A stretch of 64,000 nucleotides of DNA from Pseudorhodoplanes sp. (GCA_019187085.1 JABARS010000004.1:1-64000); one strand, 5' to 3'. Shown: positions 39,194 through 47,146, counted from the first letter of the stretch. The notes: generated by a model from the letters alone, not told the origin. Numbers and translations: made by a program.

Positions 39194-40144
39194 ATGGCAA
39201 AGGGCTTCGCCTCGACCGGCGATACTGCGGAAAAGAAAATCGCGTTCGACGAGATCGGGCGCGGGCTTTATGCGTTCACCGCCGAGGGCGATCCCAATTC
39301 CGGCATCATCGTCGGCGACGACGGGGTGATGGTGATCGACGCGCAGGCCACGCCCGTGATGGCGCGCGAGGTGATCGAGCGCGTGGCCATGGTCACCGAC
39401 AAGCCGATCAAGTACGTGCTGCTGTCGCATTATCACGCGGTGCGGGTGCTCGGCGCTTCGGCCTACAAGGACGCGGAAATTCTCGCCTCCAACGCCACCC
39501 GTGACCTGATCGTGGAGCGCGGCCGGCAGGACATGGATTCGGAGATCGGACGTTTCCCGCGGCTGTTCCGCGCGGTCGAATCGATCCCCGGCCTGACATG
39601 GCCCACCGTCACGTTTCCGCTTCAGGCCTCGGTATGGCTCGGTTCGCGCGAGGTGCACATCATGCATCTGGGTCGCGGGCATACCGCGGGCGACGTCGTC
39701 GCCTATGTGCCGGACTCCAACGTGGTGTTTTCCGGCGACCTCGTCGAATATCATTCCGCCTGCTATTGCGGAGACGCGCATTTCCGCGACTGGCCGCGCA
39801 CGCTCGACCGGCTGGCGCAGTTCGACGCCAACGCCCTGGTTCCCGGGCGCGGGGCGGCGCTTGCGAAGCCGCAGCAGGTGCGCGAGGGTATCGCCATGAC
39901 GCGCGACTTCCTGGCCACGCTCTTCGTTTCGGTGTCCGATTGCGTCGGGCGCGGCCTGTCGCTGAAGGAAACCTTCGACGAGACCAGGCGGATCATGGAT
40001 CCGAAATTCTCCGGCTTTGCGATCTACCAGCACTGCATGCCGTTCAATGTGTCGCGCGCCTATGACGAGGCGAAGGGCATCGAGCATCCGGTGATCTGGA
40101 CCGCCGAGCGCGACCGCGAGATGTGGGCCGCCTTGCAGGGCTGA
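39194..40144 (+). CDS. Metallo-beta-lactamase-fold protein with a degenerate metal site
   Basis: A 316-aa cytoplasmic MBL-fold protein. It keeps GIIVGDDGVMVIDAQ and the sequence of strands, but the first metal motif reads His79-Tyr-His81-Ala-Val-Arg instead of HxHxDH. The third motif has His163 (GRGHTAGD), the bridging Asp182 is present (VVFSGDLVEYH), while the final PGHG is PGRG (Arg219). Three His and one Asp of one site remain; the other metal site is lost. The CYCGDAHFRDW and FSGFAIYQHCMPF blocks define a subgroup I recall beside MhaA-like hydroxylases. It starts 5 bp after fahA and ends 12 bp before the hydroxylase; a hydrolase or lyase role in the pathway is inferred. Confidence 0.85.
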   Translation: MAKGFASTGDTAEKKIAFDEIGRGLYAFTAEGDPNSGIIVGDDGVMVIDAQATPVMAREVIERVAMVTDKPIKYVLLSHYHAVRVLGASAYKDAEILASNATRDLIVERGRQDMDSEIGRFPRLFRAVESIPGLTWPTVTFPLQASVWLGSREVHIMHLGRGHTAGDVVAYVPDSNVVFSGDLVEYHSACYCGDAHFRDWPRTLDRLAQFDANALVPGRGAALAKPQQVREGIAMTRDFLATLFVSVSDCVGRGLSLKETFDETRRIMDPKFSGFAIYQHCMPFNVSRAYDEAKGIEHPVIWTAERDREMWAALQG

Positions 40145-40156
40145 ACGGCACCGGTC

Positions 40157-41755
40157 ATGACGGGCGGGCGCAAAGCCATCTATCATTATGGATACCGCCG
40201 CTCGCCCGATCAGGATGCGCGGCAGCCGGTCCGTCATCCGGTGGTTGTCGTGGGAGCGGGACCGGTCGGGCTCACTGCCGCGATCGACCTTGCGCTGCGC
40301 GGCGTGCCGGTGGTCCTGCTCGACGACGCCAACCGCATCGGCGAAGGCTCGCGCGGCATCTGCTATGCCAAGCGCACGCTGGAAATTCTCGACCGGCTCG
40401 GTGTCGGCAGCGATCTCGTGCGCCAGGGCGTGACCTGGAAGCTCGGCAAGGTCTATCTCGGCGACGATCTCGTCTATGCGTTCGACCTGTTGCCGGAGGA
40501 CGGCCACAAGATGCCGGCCTTCATCAATCTCCAGCAATATTATCTGGAGAAGGCGCTGGTCGACCGCGCGCTCGAGATCGAGCGGATCGATCTGCGCTGG
40601 AGCAACCGCGTATCGGCGCTCGAAAAGCGCAGCGACGGCGTGACGCTCACGGTCGAGACGCCGGACGGACCCTATCGTCTCGCCACGGACTGGGTCGTGG
40701 CCGCCGACGGCGCGCGCTCGACCATCCGCGACCTGCTGGGGCTCGGCTTCGAAGGCGTGACGTTCGAGGACAAATTCCTGATCGCCGACGTCAGGATGGC
40801 GGCGGATTTTCCGACCGAGCGCCGCTTCTGGTTCGATCCGCCGTTTCATACCGGCCAGTCGGCGCTGATGCACCGCCAGCCCGACAATGTCTGGCGTATC
40901 GACCTGCAGCTCGGCCCCGACGCCGATGCGGACGCGGAGCAGAAGCCGGAGCGCGTCATCCCGCGCCTGAAGAAGATGCTCGGCGAGCGTCCGTTCGAGC
41001 TGGAATGGGTGTCGATCTATCGCTTCAATTGCCGCAGGCTTGCGCGCTTCGTGCACGGGCGGGTGATTTTCGCCGGCGACAGCGCGCATCAGGTGTCGCC
41101 GTTCGGTGCGCGCGGCGCCAATTCGGGCGTGCAGGACGCCGAAAATCTTGCGTGGAAGCTTGCGGCGGTCTTGTCCGGTGATGCCGGGGAAGCGTTGCTT
41201 GAGAGTTACGATCTCGAGCGCATCCAGGGCGCCGACGAGAATGTCGGGCACTCCACGCGTTCGACCGACTTCATCGCGCCGCACTCTCCGGCCGAGCGCG
41301 CCTTGCGCAATGCCGTGCTCGATCTGGCCCGCCACTGCGATTTTGCGCGCCGCATGGTAAATTCCGGGCGTCTATCGGTTGCAACCGTTTACGATTCACC
41401 ATTAACGACACCCGACGAGGAAAATTTTGCGGGCAGTGCGCGTCTCGGCGCGCCGGTGCCCGATGCGCCGGTGCGCACGCGGGCCGGGCGCGATGGTTTT
41501 CTGGTCGAGCAATTGACGGGTACATTCGAAATATTGCATATAAAACAAGGCGCGCGGCCGCAGGCGCCGCCGGGGGTCAAATTGACCGTAATCGGGGAAG
41601 ATTTACAGGATTCTGCAGGGCTTCTCGCGAAACGTTTCGACGCATCGCCCGGAGCCACTTACCTTCTGCGCCCTGATCAATATTTGTGCGCACGTTGGCG
41701 TACGTTCGACCCGGACAGAATTGCAGCTGCCCATCGGCGGGCTTTAGGACGTTGA
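40157..41755 (+). CDS. FAD-dependent aromatic monooxygenase (MhpA/MhaA-like)
   Basis: A 532-aa class A flavin hydroxylase. Residues 28-50 carry the FAD site GAGPVGLTAAIDLALRG, Asp184-Gly185 is the DG motif (AADGARS) for FAD and NAD(P)H, and Gly307-Asp308 in FAGDSAHQVSPFGARGANSG is the GD motif. A thioredoxin-like C-terminal domain follows (about 430-532). It belongs with 3-(3-hydroxyphenyl)propionate and 3-hydroxyphenylacetate hydroxylases. The next gene is a small DUF2783 protein, as in the MhaA-MhaB two-component 3-hydroxyphenylacetate 6-hydroxylase of Pseudomonas putida, which makes homogentisate. Sitting behind hmgA-fahA, that reaction is the best guess. Confidence 0.84.
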   Translation: MTGGRKAIYHYGYRRSPDQDARQPVRHPVVVVGAGPVGLTAAIDLALRGVPVVLLDDANRIGEGSRGICYAKRTLEILDRLGVGSDLVRQGVTWKLGKVYLGDDLVYAFDLLPEDGHKMPAFINLQQYYLEKALVDRALEIERIDLRWSNRVSALEKRSDGVTLTVETPDGPYRLATDWVVAADGARSTIRDLLGLGFEGVTFEDKFLIADVRMAADFPTERRFWFDPPFHTGQSALMHRQPDNVWRIDLQLGPDADADAEQKPERVIPRLKKMLGERPFELEWVSIYRFNCRRLARFVHGRVIFAGDSAHQVSPFGARGANSGVQDAENLAWKLAAVLSGDAGEALLESYDLERIQGADENVGHSTRSTDFIAPHSPAERALRNAVLDLARHCDFARRMVNSGRLSVATVYDSPLTTPDEENFAGSARLGAPVPDAPVRTRAGRDGFLVEQLTGTFEILHIKQGARPQAPPGVKLTVIGEDLQDSAGLLAKRFDASPGATYLLRPDQYLCARWRTFDPDRIAAAHRRALGR

Positions 41756-41828
41756 TCTACGTCAGAACATTACGCGCGGACCGGGCGTAGCAATTTTAAA
41801 AACGTAGAGTAACGCGGGTGATCATCTC

Positions 41829-42047
41829 ATGGCCGATCTTGTGACGACGTCGAATTTTCCCAATCCCGATGCCGTCTATGTGACACTGATCGATGCGCGG
41901 CGGGGCCTGTCGGAGACCGACGCTGCCGCTCTGGACGCGCGTCTCGTCCTCATTCTCGCTAACCATATTGGCGATCTTGAAGTGTTGCGCCAGGCGATCG
42001 GGCTTGCGCGCAAGACCGGAAAGAATAACGGCGCGCAGGGCAAATGA
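41829..42047 (+). CDS. DUF2783 small protein, MhaB-like coupling component
   Basis: A 72-aa acidic-helical protein (ADLVTTSNFPNPDAVYVTL, then DARLVLILANHIGDLEVLRQAI). It matches DUF2783, a family that pairs with class A aromatic flavin hydroxylases. In the 3-hydroxyphenylacetate hydroxylase of P. putida the small MhaB partner couples NADH use to hydroxylation; this gene is in the equivalent place, 73 bp after the hydroxylase. No cysteines or metal motifs are present, so a protein-protein contact role is likely. The start at 41829 follows a weak GGGTGATC. Confidence 0.75.
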   Translation: MADLVTTSNFPNPDAVYVTLIDARRGLSETDAAALDARLVLILANHIGDLEVLRQAIGLARKTGKNNGAQGK

Positions 42048-42128
42048 CGCTCAAGTGACGCCGGCAAGGGTCCGCCGCTGCGGTGCAGCGCGGCACCCGG
42101 TCGCGCAATCATCATTCATAGTGGCAAA

Positions 42129-44393
42129 TCAAGAGGGCGGTCCGGCCCGCTCGGGACCGGTCGGCGCTTCGTCGTCGTCTTCCGCAACGCTTTCGAGCGT
42201 TTCGAACATCTGGCGCACCTTGGCGACCAGCAGATCGGGCGTGAACGGCTTGGTCAAAAGTTCGACATCCGCGTCCAGGCGGCCCTGATGGATGATGGCG
42301 TTGCGCGTATAGCCGGTTGCATACAGCACCTTGAGATCGGGCCGCCGCCGCAGGGCCTCGTCCGCGAGCTGCCGCCCGTTCATGCCGCCCGGCAGCACGA
42401 CATCGGTGAACAGGAGCTTCACGCCCGGATTGGCGTCGAGCAGGCGCAGCGCACTCTGGGCGTCGTGGGTTGCGATCACGTTGAAGCCTTCCTCGCGCAA
42501 CACCTCGGTCGCAAAGCGGTTGACCTCCTCGTCGTCCTCCACCAGCAGGATCGTGTTGGCGAGGCTGCCGGTGTCGGGGCCGTTCGCCACAAGGTCCTCG
42601 CTCACCGGCATCCAGGCCGGCAGGTCGCTGCCGTCGGCCAGTCGCGGGAAGTACAGCTTGATCGAGGTGCCTTCGCCCGGCTCGCTGTAGATTTTGATGT
42701 GGCCGCCGGACTGTTTCACGAAACCATAGACCATGCTCAGGCCGAGCCCGGTGCCCGCGCCCGTCGGCTTGGTCGTGAAGAACGGTTCGAACGCGCGTTC
42801 GATCACCTCGCGCGACATGCCGGTGCCTGAATCGGTGACCGCGACAAGCACATATTGTCCGTGCGCCATCTCGCCGGCATGCTCGATCACATAGGCTTCG
42901 TCGAGATAGGCGTTCGCGGTCTCGATGGTGAGGCGTCCGCCTTCGGGCATGGCGTCGCGCGCATTGATCGCAAGATTGAGCAGTGCGTTCTCGAGCTGGT
43001 TGGGATCGATGGCCGTCTTCCACAAGCCGCCGCCGAGCACCGTTTCCACCGTCACTGTCTCGCCGATGGTGCGACGGAGCAGTTCCGACATGCCCTGCAC
43101 AAGCCGGTTGACATCCACCGCCTTCATTTCGAGCGGATGCTGGCGGGAATAGGCGAGCAGGCGTTGCACCAGGGTGGCCGCGCGCTCGGAGGCCTGACGC
43201 GCGGAGCCGAGCAGGCGGCGCACGCGTTCCTCGCTTTCCGGCAGCCGCCGCATCGCGAGGTCGACGTTGCCGAGGATGGCGGTGAGCAGGTTGTTGAAGT
43301 CGTGGGCGATTCCGCCGGTAAGGCGGCCGACCGCCTCCATCTTCTGCGACTGCCGCAAGGCGCGCTCGGTCAGTTCCCGGCGCGCGACCTCCTGCTGAAG
43401 CTGGCCGTGGGCGAGTGCACCGCGCTCCGTCCGCCGCAGCGCCACGAGGCTGAGTGCGAACAACGCCAGCGTCGCCGGTATGCCGAAGAGTAGATGGTTG
43501 CCGATATCGCTCAGCCACGCGATGGTGACTTCGGTCTTGTCGATTCCGACCGTGACATAGATCGGATAGGTCGGCAGCCTGCGATAGGCGTAAATGCGCG
43601 GCTGACGGTCGAGCGAAGAAACGCCTTCGGTGAGGCCGCTCTCGGGATTTTCATGGATGCCGCGCATGAAGGCGCCGTCCGACGACAGACGGATGTTCGT
43701 CATCCCGGTATAGGGATAGCGCGCGATGAGTGCTCCGTCTTCGCGCACGATCGCGGCGATGCCGGGAAGCTTGAGCTGCTGGTAGTAGGAGGTGAAATAT
43801 TCCGGCCGCACCGAAATCACGCTCACGCCGGCGAACGAGCCGTCGGCATTATTGCGGCGGCGGCTGATCGCGAAGAAGTGCAGGTCTGCGACGCGGGCCT
43901 CGATCACGTCGCTGATGAAAAGGCCGCGGCTCGGGTCGTTCTTGTGCACGCTGAAATATTCGCGGTCGGACAGATCGACCCGCGGCATCGGGAACAGGGT
44001 TCCCGACACGATGCCGTAACCTTGCTCGTCGACGATCCAGATATCACGAAGCTGTGGCAGGCTCTCGGTCAGCGACTTCAGGCGATCGTGGAACGAGGCC
44101 TCATTCGCCCGCATCTCGGCGTTGCTGGCGTTGGAGATGACTTGGGTGACGTAGCGTGCGCTGAGGTCGAAGGTTTCGAACACCTTGAGCGCGTGCTCGT
44201 AGAGGCGCGACAGATCGCGTTGAAGCTGGTCGCGCACCGCGAGCTGATGGTGGTCGTAGGACAGCCAGGCCGAGATGACGAACACCATCGCCGGCAGGAT
44301 GAGCGAAAGCGCCGCCAGCCAGCGCAGCGGCCGCGCGGCGAGATAGGCCCGCTGTTGGGGCGATACGGTCGCAGGGGGCGGAAGTGTCGACAC
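42129..44393 (-). CDS. Membrane hybrid sensor histidine kinase with dCache domain and receiver
   Basis: A 754-aa protein. TM1 is near 27-47; an extracytoplasmic dCache/PAS-like sensor spans 50-290 (IWIVDEQGYGIVSGTLFP, DREYFSVHKNDPSRGLFIS, RPEYFTSYYQQL); TM2 is near 297-318. The kinase has His364 in GGIAHDFNNLLTAILGNVDLA, the NALLNLAINARDAMPEGG box, DSGTGM and GTGLGLSMV. The C-terminal receiver has LVEDDEEVNR and phospho-acceptor FTDVVLPGGMNG. The sensor could bind a small carboxylate or amino acid. The chosen start is GTG 44393; an ATG at 44510 adds 39 poorly hydrophobic residues. No separate response regulator is adjacent. Confidence 0.85.
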   Translation of the reverse strand: MSTLPPPATVSPQQRAYLAARPLRWLAALSLILPAMVFVISAWLSYDHHQLAVRDQLQRDLSRLYEHALKVFETFDLSARYVTQVISNASNAEMRANEASFHDRLKSLTESLPQLRDIWIVDEQGYGIVSGTLFPMPRVDLSDREYFSVHKNDPSRGLFISDVIEARVADLHFFAISRRRNNADGSFAGVSVISVRPEYFTSYYQQLKLPGIAAIVREDGALIARYPYTGMTNIRLSSDGAFMRGIHENPESGLTEGVSSLDRQPRIYAYRRLPTYPIYVTVGIDKTEVTIAWLSDIGNHLLFGIPATLALFALSLVALRRTERGALAHGQLQQEVARRELTERALRQSQKMEAVGRLTGGIAHDFNNLLTAILGNVDLAMRRLPESEERVRRLLGSARQASERAATLVQRLLAYSRQHPLEMKAVDVNRLVQGMSELLRRTIGETVTVETVLGGGLWKTAIDPNQLENALLNLAINARDAMPEGGRLTIETANAYLDEAYVIEHAGEMAHGQYVLVAVTDSGTGMSREVIERAFEPFFTTKPTGAGTGLGLSMVYGFVKQSGGHIKIYSEPGEGTSIKLYFPRLADGSDLPAWMPVSEDLVANGPDTGSLANTILLVEDDEEVNRFATEVLREEGFNVIATHDAQSALRLLDANPGVKLLFTDVVLPGGMNGRQLADEALRRRPDLKVLYATGYTRNAIIHQGRLDADVELLTKPFTPDLLVAKVRQMFETLESVAEDDDEAPTGPERAGPPS

Positions 44394-44586
44394 GTTGCAA
44401 AAACTATCGGCTGGTTGACACGGTTGGCAATAGCGGCGGGCAGACGCTGCCGGAGGGCGGAAATCGACAACTTGCGATCCGGCCAAAGGTTCCCATCTGT
44501 TTCTTCCCATGTGTTTCAATGTGTTTCCATATGTCCCATGTGAATGGCGATTGTCTCCGGACGGCGGCCGGAGCGGGGAGGATGCG

Positions 44587-45138
44587 ATGCGGACGGTGTT
44601 TGGGATGCTGTCGGGGCGGATGCGCGCCGGCTTCCTCGCAATTGTTCTGGCCGTGTTTGCCGCCGCCGCCGGTCTGTCGCCCGCGCAGACGGCCGACGAG
44701 CCCGATCTCTTGTTCCGCAAATCGACCGTATTCAAATGGCTGACGCCGAACGACAAGATCGCGACCTATGCGCTCGACGATCCCGCAATCGAGGGCGTGG
44801 CGTGCCATTTCACGGTGCCGGAGCGCGGCGGCCTCAAAGGCTGGATCGGCATTGCCGAGGAAGTGTCGGACATCTCGCTCGCCTGCCGGCAGGTCGGTCC
44901 GATCCGCTTCCGGGAAAAGTTCGAGCAGGGCGACGAGGTGTTCCGCAAGCGCCGCTCGCTCTTCTTCAAGAAGATGCAGATCGTGCGCGGCTGCGACCGC
45001 AAGCGCAACGTGCTGGTCTATGTCGTCTATTCGGACAGGCTGATCGAAGGCTCGCCGAAGAATTCGACCTCCTCGGTGCCGATCATGCCGTGGGGCGGTG
45101 ACGGCGCGCCGCGCTGCGCGGACTGGGTGACGGATTAG
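44587..45138 (+). CDS. creA: CreA family secreted protein
   Basis: A 183-aa protein with a signal sequence (about 1-33, ending LSPAQ). The rest matches CreA, the uncharacterised first gene of the E. coli cre locus: IEGVACHFTVPERGGLKGWIG, SDISLACRQVGPI, FRKRRSLFFKKMQIVRG and SPKNSTSSVPIMPWGG. No creBC two-component genes follow, and its function is unknown. ATG 44587 is five bases after GGGAGG. It is divergent from the hybrid kinase, with a shared region (44394-44586) that contains three TGTTTC/TGTTTCC units near 44511-44528. Confidence 0.85.
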   Translation: MRTVFGMLSGRMRAGFLAIVLAVFAAAAGLSPAQTADEPDLLFRKSTVFKWLTPNDKIATYALDDPAIEGVACHFTVPERGGLKGWIGIAEEVSDISLACRQVGPIRFREKFEQGDEVFRKRRSLFFKKMQIVRGCDRKRNVLVYVVYSDRLIEGSPKNSTSSVPIMPWGGDGAPRCADWVTD

Positions 45139-45206
45139 AATCCGCCGAATGGAGACGGAATTGTTTCAGCCTTCCAGAGCCGGCCGCGGGTCGGACCGGC
45201 GCGCGG

Positions 45207-45515
45207 TCAGCGCGCGCACTCGATCGCCACGAATTCCGTGCACTGGCCGCCGCGGCAATGGCTGCCGCCGGCCGGTACCGCGCCGGTGATCTCGTCGCGG
45301 TCGATCTTGCGGAACGAGGCGGCGCTGGTGAATTGCCTGGATTCGCAATAGGCGGCGGCTGCCGCCGCGCCGCAATTCGACCCCGTCGCCAGGCAGCGGT
45401 CGACGCCGTAGGCGTCCGGGCTGTTGGCGATGATGAATATCCGCTTTTCGGCGACGGCGGCCGTCGTGCCGAGAAGCGTGAGGGCGAAAACGAGCAGGGC
45501 GCACAGGGATCGCAT
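45207..45515 (-). CDS. Small secreted cysteine-rich protein, unknown function
   Basis: A 102-aa protein with a signal peptide (ALLVFALTLLGTTAAVAEKR, cut after AVAE or nearby). The mature part has six cysteines (VDRCLATGSNCGAAAAAAYCESR, then SHCRGGQCTEFVAIECAR), enough for three disulfide bonds in the periplasm. I do not recognise the family. It ends 68 bp after creA's stop, convergent with it. A near-match to the CtrA box lies 50 bases upstream. The ATG at 45515 is used; a GTG at 45524 adds three residues. Confidence 0.7.
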   Translation of the reverse strand: MRSLCALLVFALTLLGTTAAVAEKRIFIIANSPDAYGVDRCLATGSNCGAAAAAAYCESRQFTSAASFRKIDRDEITGAVPAGGSHCRGGQCTEFVAIECAR

Positions 45516-45564
45516 CGGGGTCACTCGCTGGATTGGGCGAATGGCCTACGATGCCCGACAAAGA

Positions 45565-45579
45565 CTAACGTTTTGTTAA
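45565..45579 (-). promoter_or_regulatory. CtrA-like half-mismatched box upstream of the small secreted protein
   Basis: CTAA-CGTTTTG-TTAA matches seven of eight fixed positions of the CtrA consensus TTAA-N7-TTAA. It overlaps the stop codon of the ArsR gene, 50 bases upstream of the ATG at 45515. Weak evidence on its own. Confidence 0.3.
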
Positions 45580-45926
45580 CCCTGACTGGCCGCGGCCCGG
45601 ACCGGCGGCAAGGCCGCGGACGTGCGGGTGTCGCCGTGGCAATAGGCGCGCTCGAGCACGGCCATCACCTCGTGCGCCACCGGATCGCGCAGCCGGTAAT
45701 GGACCGTCGTGCCGGCGCGGCGTCGCTCGACGACGCCTTCGGACCGCAGCACCGCCAGATGCTGCGAGACGGAGGCCATGCGCAGGCCGGTGAGGGCGGC
45801 GATCTCGCCGACTGAACGCTCGCCGCCGGTCAGGTAGCAGAGCACCATCAGACGCGGCCGCGAGGCCAGAACCTTGAGCAGATCAGCCGCCCGCTCGGCA
45901 TTATATTCAAACTCTTGAATATTCAT
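45576..45926 (-). CDS. bigR: ArsR-family persulfide-sensing-type repressor (BigR/SqrR-like)
   Basis: A 116-aa winged-helix repressor. AERAADLLKVLASRPRLMVLCYLTGGERSVGEIAALTGLRMASVSQHLAVLRSEGVV contains the helix-turn-helix. Cys30 in the helix before it and Cys96 (AYCHG) in the last helix match the cysteine pair that forms a disulfide or tetrasulfide bridge in BigR/SqrR, which sense sulfide or polysulfide. The divergent partners are YeeE/YedE sulfur transporters, as in known BigR operons. No ribosome site precedes ATG 45926; two overlapping operator palindromes cover its start, so self-repression is likely. Confidence 0.83.
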   Translation of the reverse strand: MNIQEFEYNAERAADLLKVLASRPRLMVLCYLTGGERSVGEIAALTGLRMASVSQHLAVLRSEGVVERRRAGTTVHYRLRDPVAHEVMAVLERAYCHGDTRTSAALPPVRAAASQG

Positions 45927-45938
45927 AAAAATGAATAT
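45903..45938. promoter_or_regulatory. Double operator of the BigR-like repressor (two overlapping palindromes)
   Basis: Palindrome 1 is ATATTCAA-ACTC-TTGAATAT (45903-45922), palindrome 2 is ATATTCAT-AAAA-ATGAATAT (45919-45938); both have perfect 8-bp arms and 4-nt spacers, and they share ATAT at 45919-45922. Site 2 covers the repressor's ATG and site 1 lies in its first codons; both lie between or on the boxes of the divergent transporter promoter. The spacing of the two centres is 16 bp. Confidence 0.85.
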
Positions 45939-45943
45939 ATAAA
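45915..45943 (+). promoter_or_regulatory. Promoter of the YeeE/YedE operon
   Basis: TTGAAT (45915-45920) and TATAAA (45938-45943) are 17 bp apart, matching four and five of six sigma-70 consensus bases. The spacer is the operator palindrome itself, so bound repressor would block polymerase. The yeeE ATG lies 39 bases downstream, with GGGAGCG as ribosome site. Confidence 0.65.
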
Positions 45944-45981
45944 TCTCCCGAACGTCCTGCAACGGCAAAAGGGAGCGTCTC

Positions 45982-46497
45982 ATGTCCATCCTCTCCGCAA
46001 GGAGCTGGTCGCCTTATGCGGCCGGCATCCTGATCGGGCTTCTGCAAATCCCGGCTTTTCTTCTGATCAACACGGCGCTCGGCGCCTCGTCGTCCTTCGT
46101 CACGGTGGTCGCTTCGCTCACCGCCGTTTTCGATCCGGCGATCCTCGGCATTCCCTATTTCAAGAGCCACGTCGCCACCGCCAAGGACTGGTGGCAGGTC
46201 GCGCTCGTCGCCGGCGTTGCGCTCGGCGCCTTCCTGTCGGTGAAGATGGCGGGCACCGCCCGTCCGGCCATGTCGGAAATGTGGGGCCGCGTGATGGGCA
46301 TCCGCTCGTTCCCGGTCCGCCTGCTGGTCGCCTTTGCCGGCGGCTTCGTGCTGCTGCTCGGCGCCCGCATCGCCAATGGCTGCACCTCGGGTCACGGCTT
46401 GTCCGGTCTCGCCCAGCTTGCGGTGTCGTCGATGATCGCCATGGCAGCGATGTTCGCAAGCGGCATCGCTTTGTCCGCAGTCTTCAAGCGCGTCTGA
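45982..46497 (+). CDS. YeeE/YedE-family sulfur transporter, first half
   Basis: A 171-aa membrane protein with about five segments. ARIANGCTSGHGLSG, with Cys134, is the conserved pore cysteine motif of the YeeE/YedE (TsuA-like) family, which takes up thiosulfate or a related sulfur anion by a relay of cysteines. Here the usual single protein is split in two genes, as in the sulfide-response operons of Alphaproteobacteria. Divergent from the BigR-like repressor, and 10 bp before the second half. Confidence 0.88.
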   Translation: MSILSARSWSPYAAGILIGLLQIPAFLLINTALGASSSFVTVVASLTAVFDPAILGIPYFKSHVATAKDWWQVALVAGVALGAFLSVKMAGTARPAMSEMWGRVMGIRSFPVRLLVAFAGGFVLLLGARIANGCTSGHGLSGLAQLAVSSMIAMAAMFASGIALSAVFKRV

Positions 46498-46507
46498 GGA
46501 GGTCGCC

Positions 46508-47146
46508 ATGTCTGTGTTTTCCGCTGTCATCATCGGTCTGGCGATGGGCGTCCTGTTCGGGCTCGCGCTCGAAAAGGCCCGCGTCATGGAGCCCGGCTTC
46601 ATCATCGGCCAGTTCCAGTTCCGCAACTTCACCATGATCAAGGTCATGCTGAGCGCGATCGCCACCGGCCTTGTCGTGCTCGCCGCGCTCAACGCGCTCG
46701 GCATCGTCAGCCTGAGCGTGAAGGCGGCGATGGTCGGCAACATGGTCGTCGGTGGCCTCTTGCTCGGCGTCGGCATCGTGCTGGCGGGCGCCTGTCCGGG
46801 CACCGCGCTTGCGCAGATCGGCGCCGGCTATCGCGATGCCTGGGCGATCCTCGCCGGCGGCCTCGCCGGGGCGTTCACCTACGGCTATTTCCAGAAGCCC
46901 ATCGATACCGCGCTCGACTGGTCGTCGGCCGGCCTCGGCAACTGGGGCAAGGTCACCTTGGTCGATCTGTTGCCGGGCGGCTTCCCGACGCTCGCCTTGA
47001 TCTTTGCCGCGCTCATCGTCGCGGGGCTCGTGGCGCTGGAACGCTGGCGACCCTGGCGCGAGGAGATGGAGCGCAACGATCCGGTCGCCGATGCCGGCGG
47101 CAAGGCGCGGACAGGCCGTTCGGCCTATGCCGCGCCGGCCGAATAG
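46508..47146 (+). CDS. YeeE/YedE-family sulfur transporter, second half
   Basis: A 212-aa membrane protein with about five segments. VGIVLAGACPGTALAQIGAGY carries Cys96 in the CPGT pore motif, which complements the CTSGHG motif of the first half, so the two proteins should assemble into one transporter. GGAGG eight bases upstream of ATG 46508 supports the start. The persulfide dioxygenase (Blh/ETHE1) found in many such operons is missing. The gene ends at a terminator. Confidence 0.88.
   Translation: MSVFSAVIIGLAMGVLFGLALEKARVMEPGFIIGQFQFRNFTMIKVMLSAIATGLVVLAALNALGIVSLSVKAAMVGNMVVGGLLLGVGIVLAGACPGTALAQIGAGYRDAWAILAGGLAGAFTYGYFQKPIDTALDWSSAGLGNWGKVTLVDLLPGGFPTLALIFAALIVAGLVALERWRPWREEMERNDPVADAGGKARTGRSAYAAPAE

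Noticed and set aside
39020..41335. 771-aa minus-strand frame opposite fahA, the MBL gene and the hydroxylase
   Set aside because: It runs across three real genes and has a His/Arg/Asp-rich composition that is typical of antisense frames in this genome.
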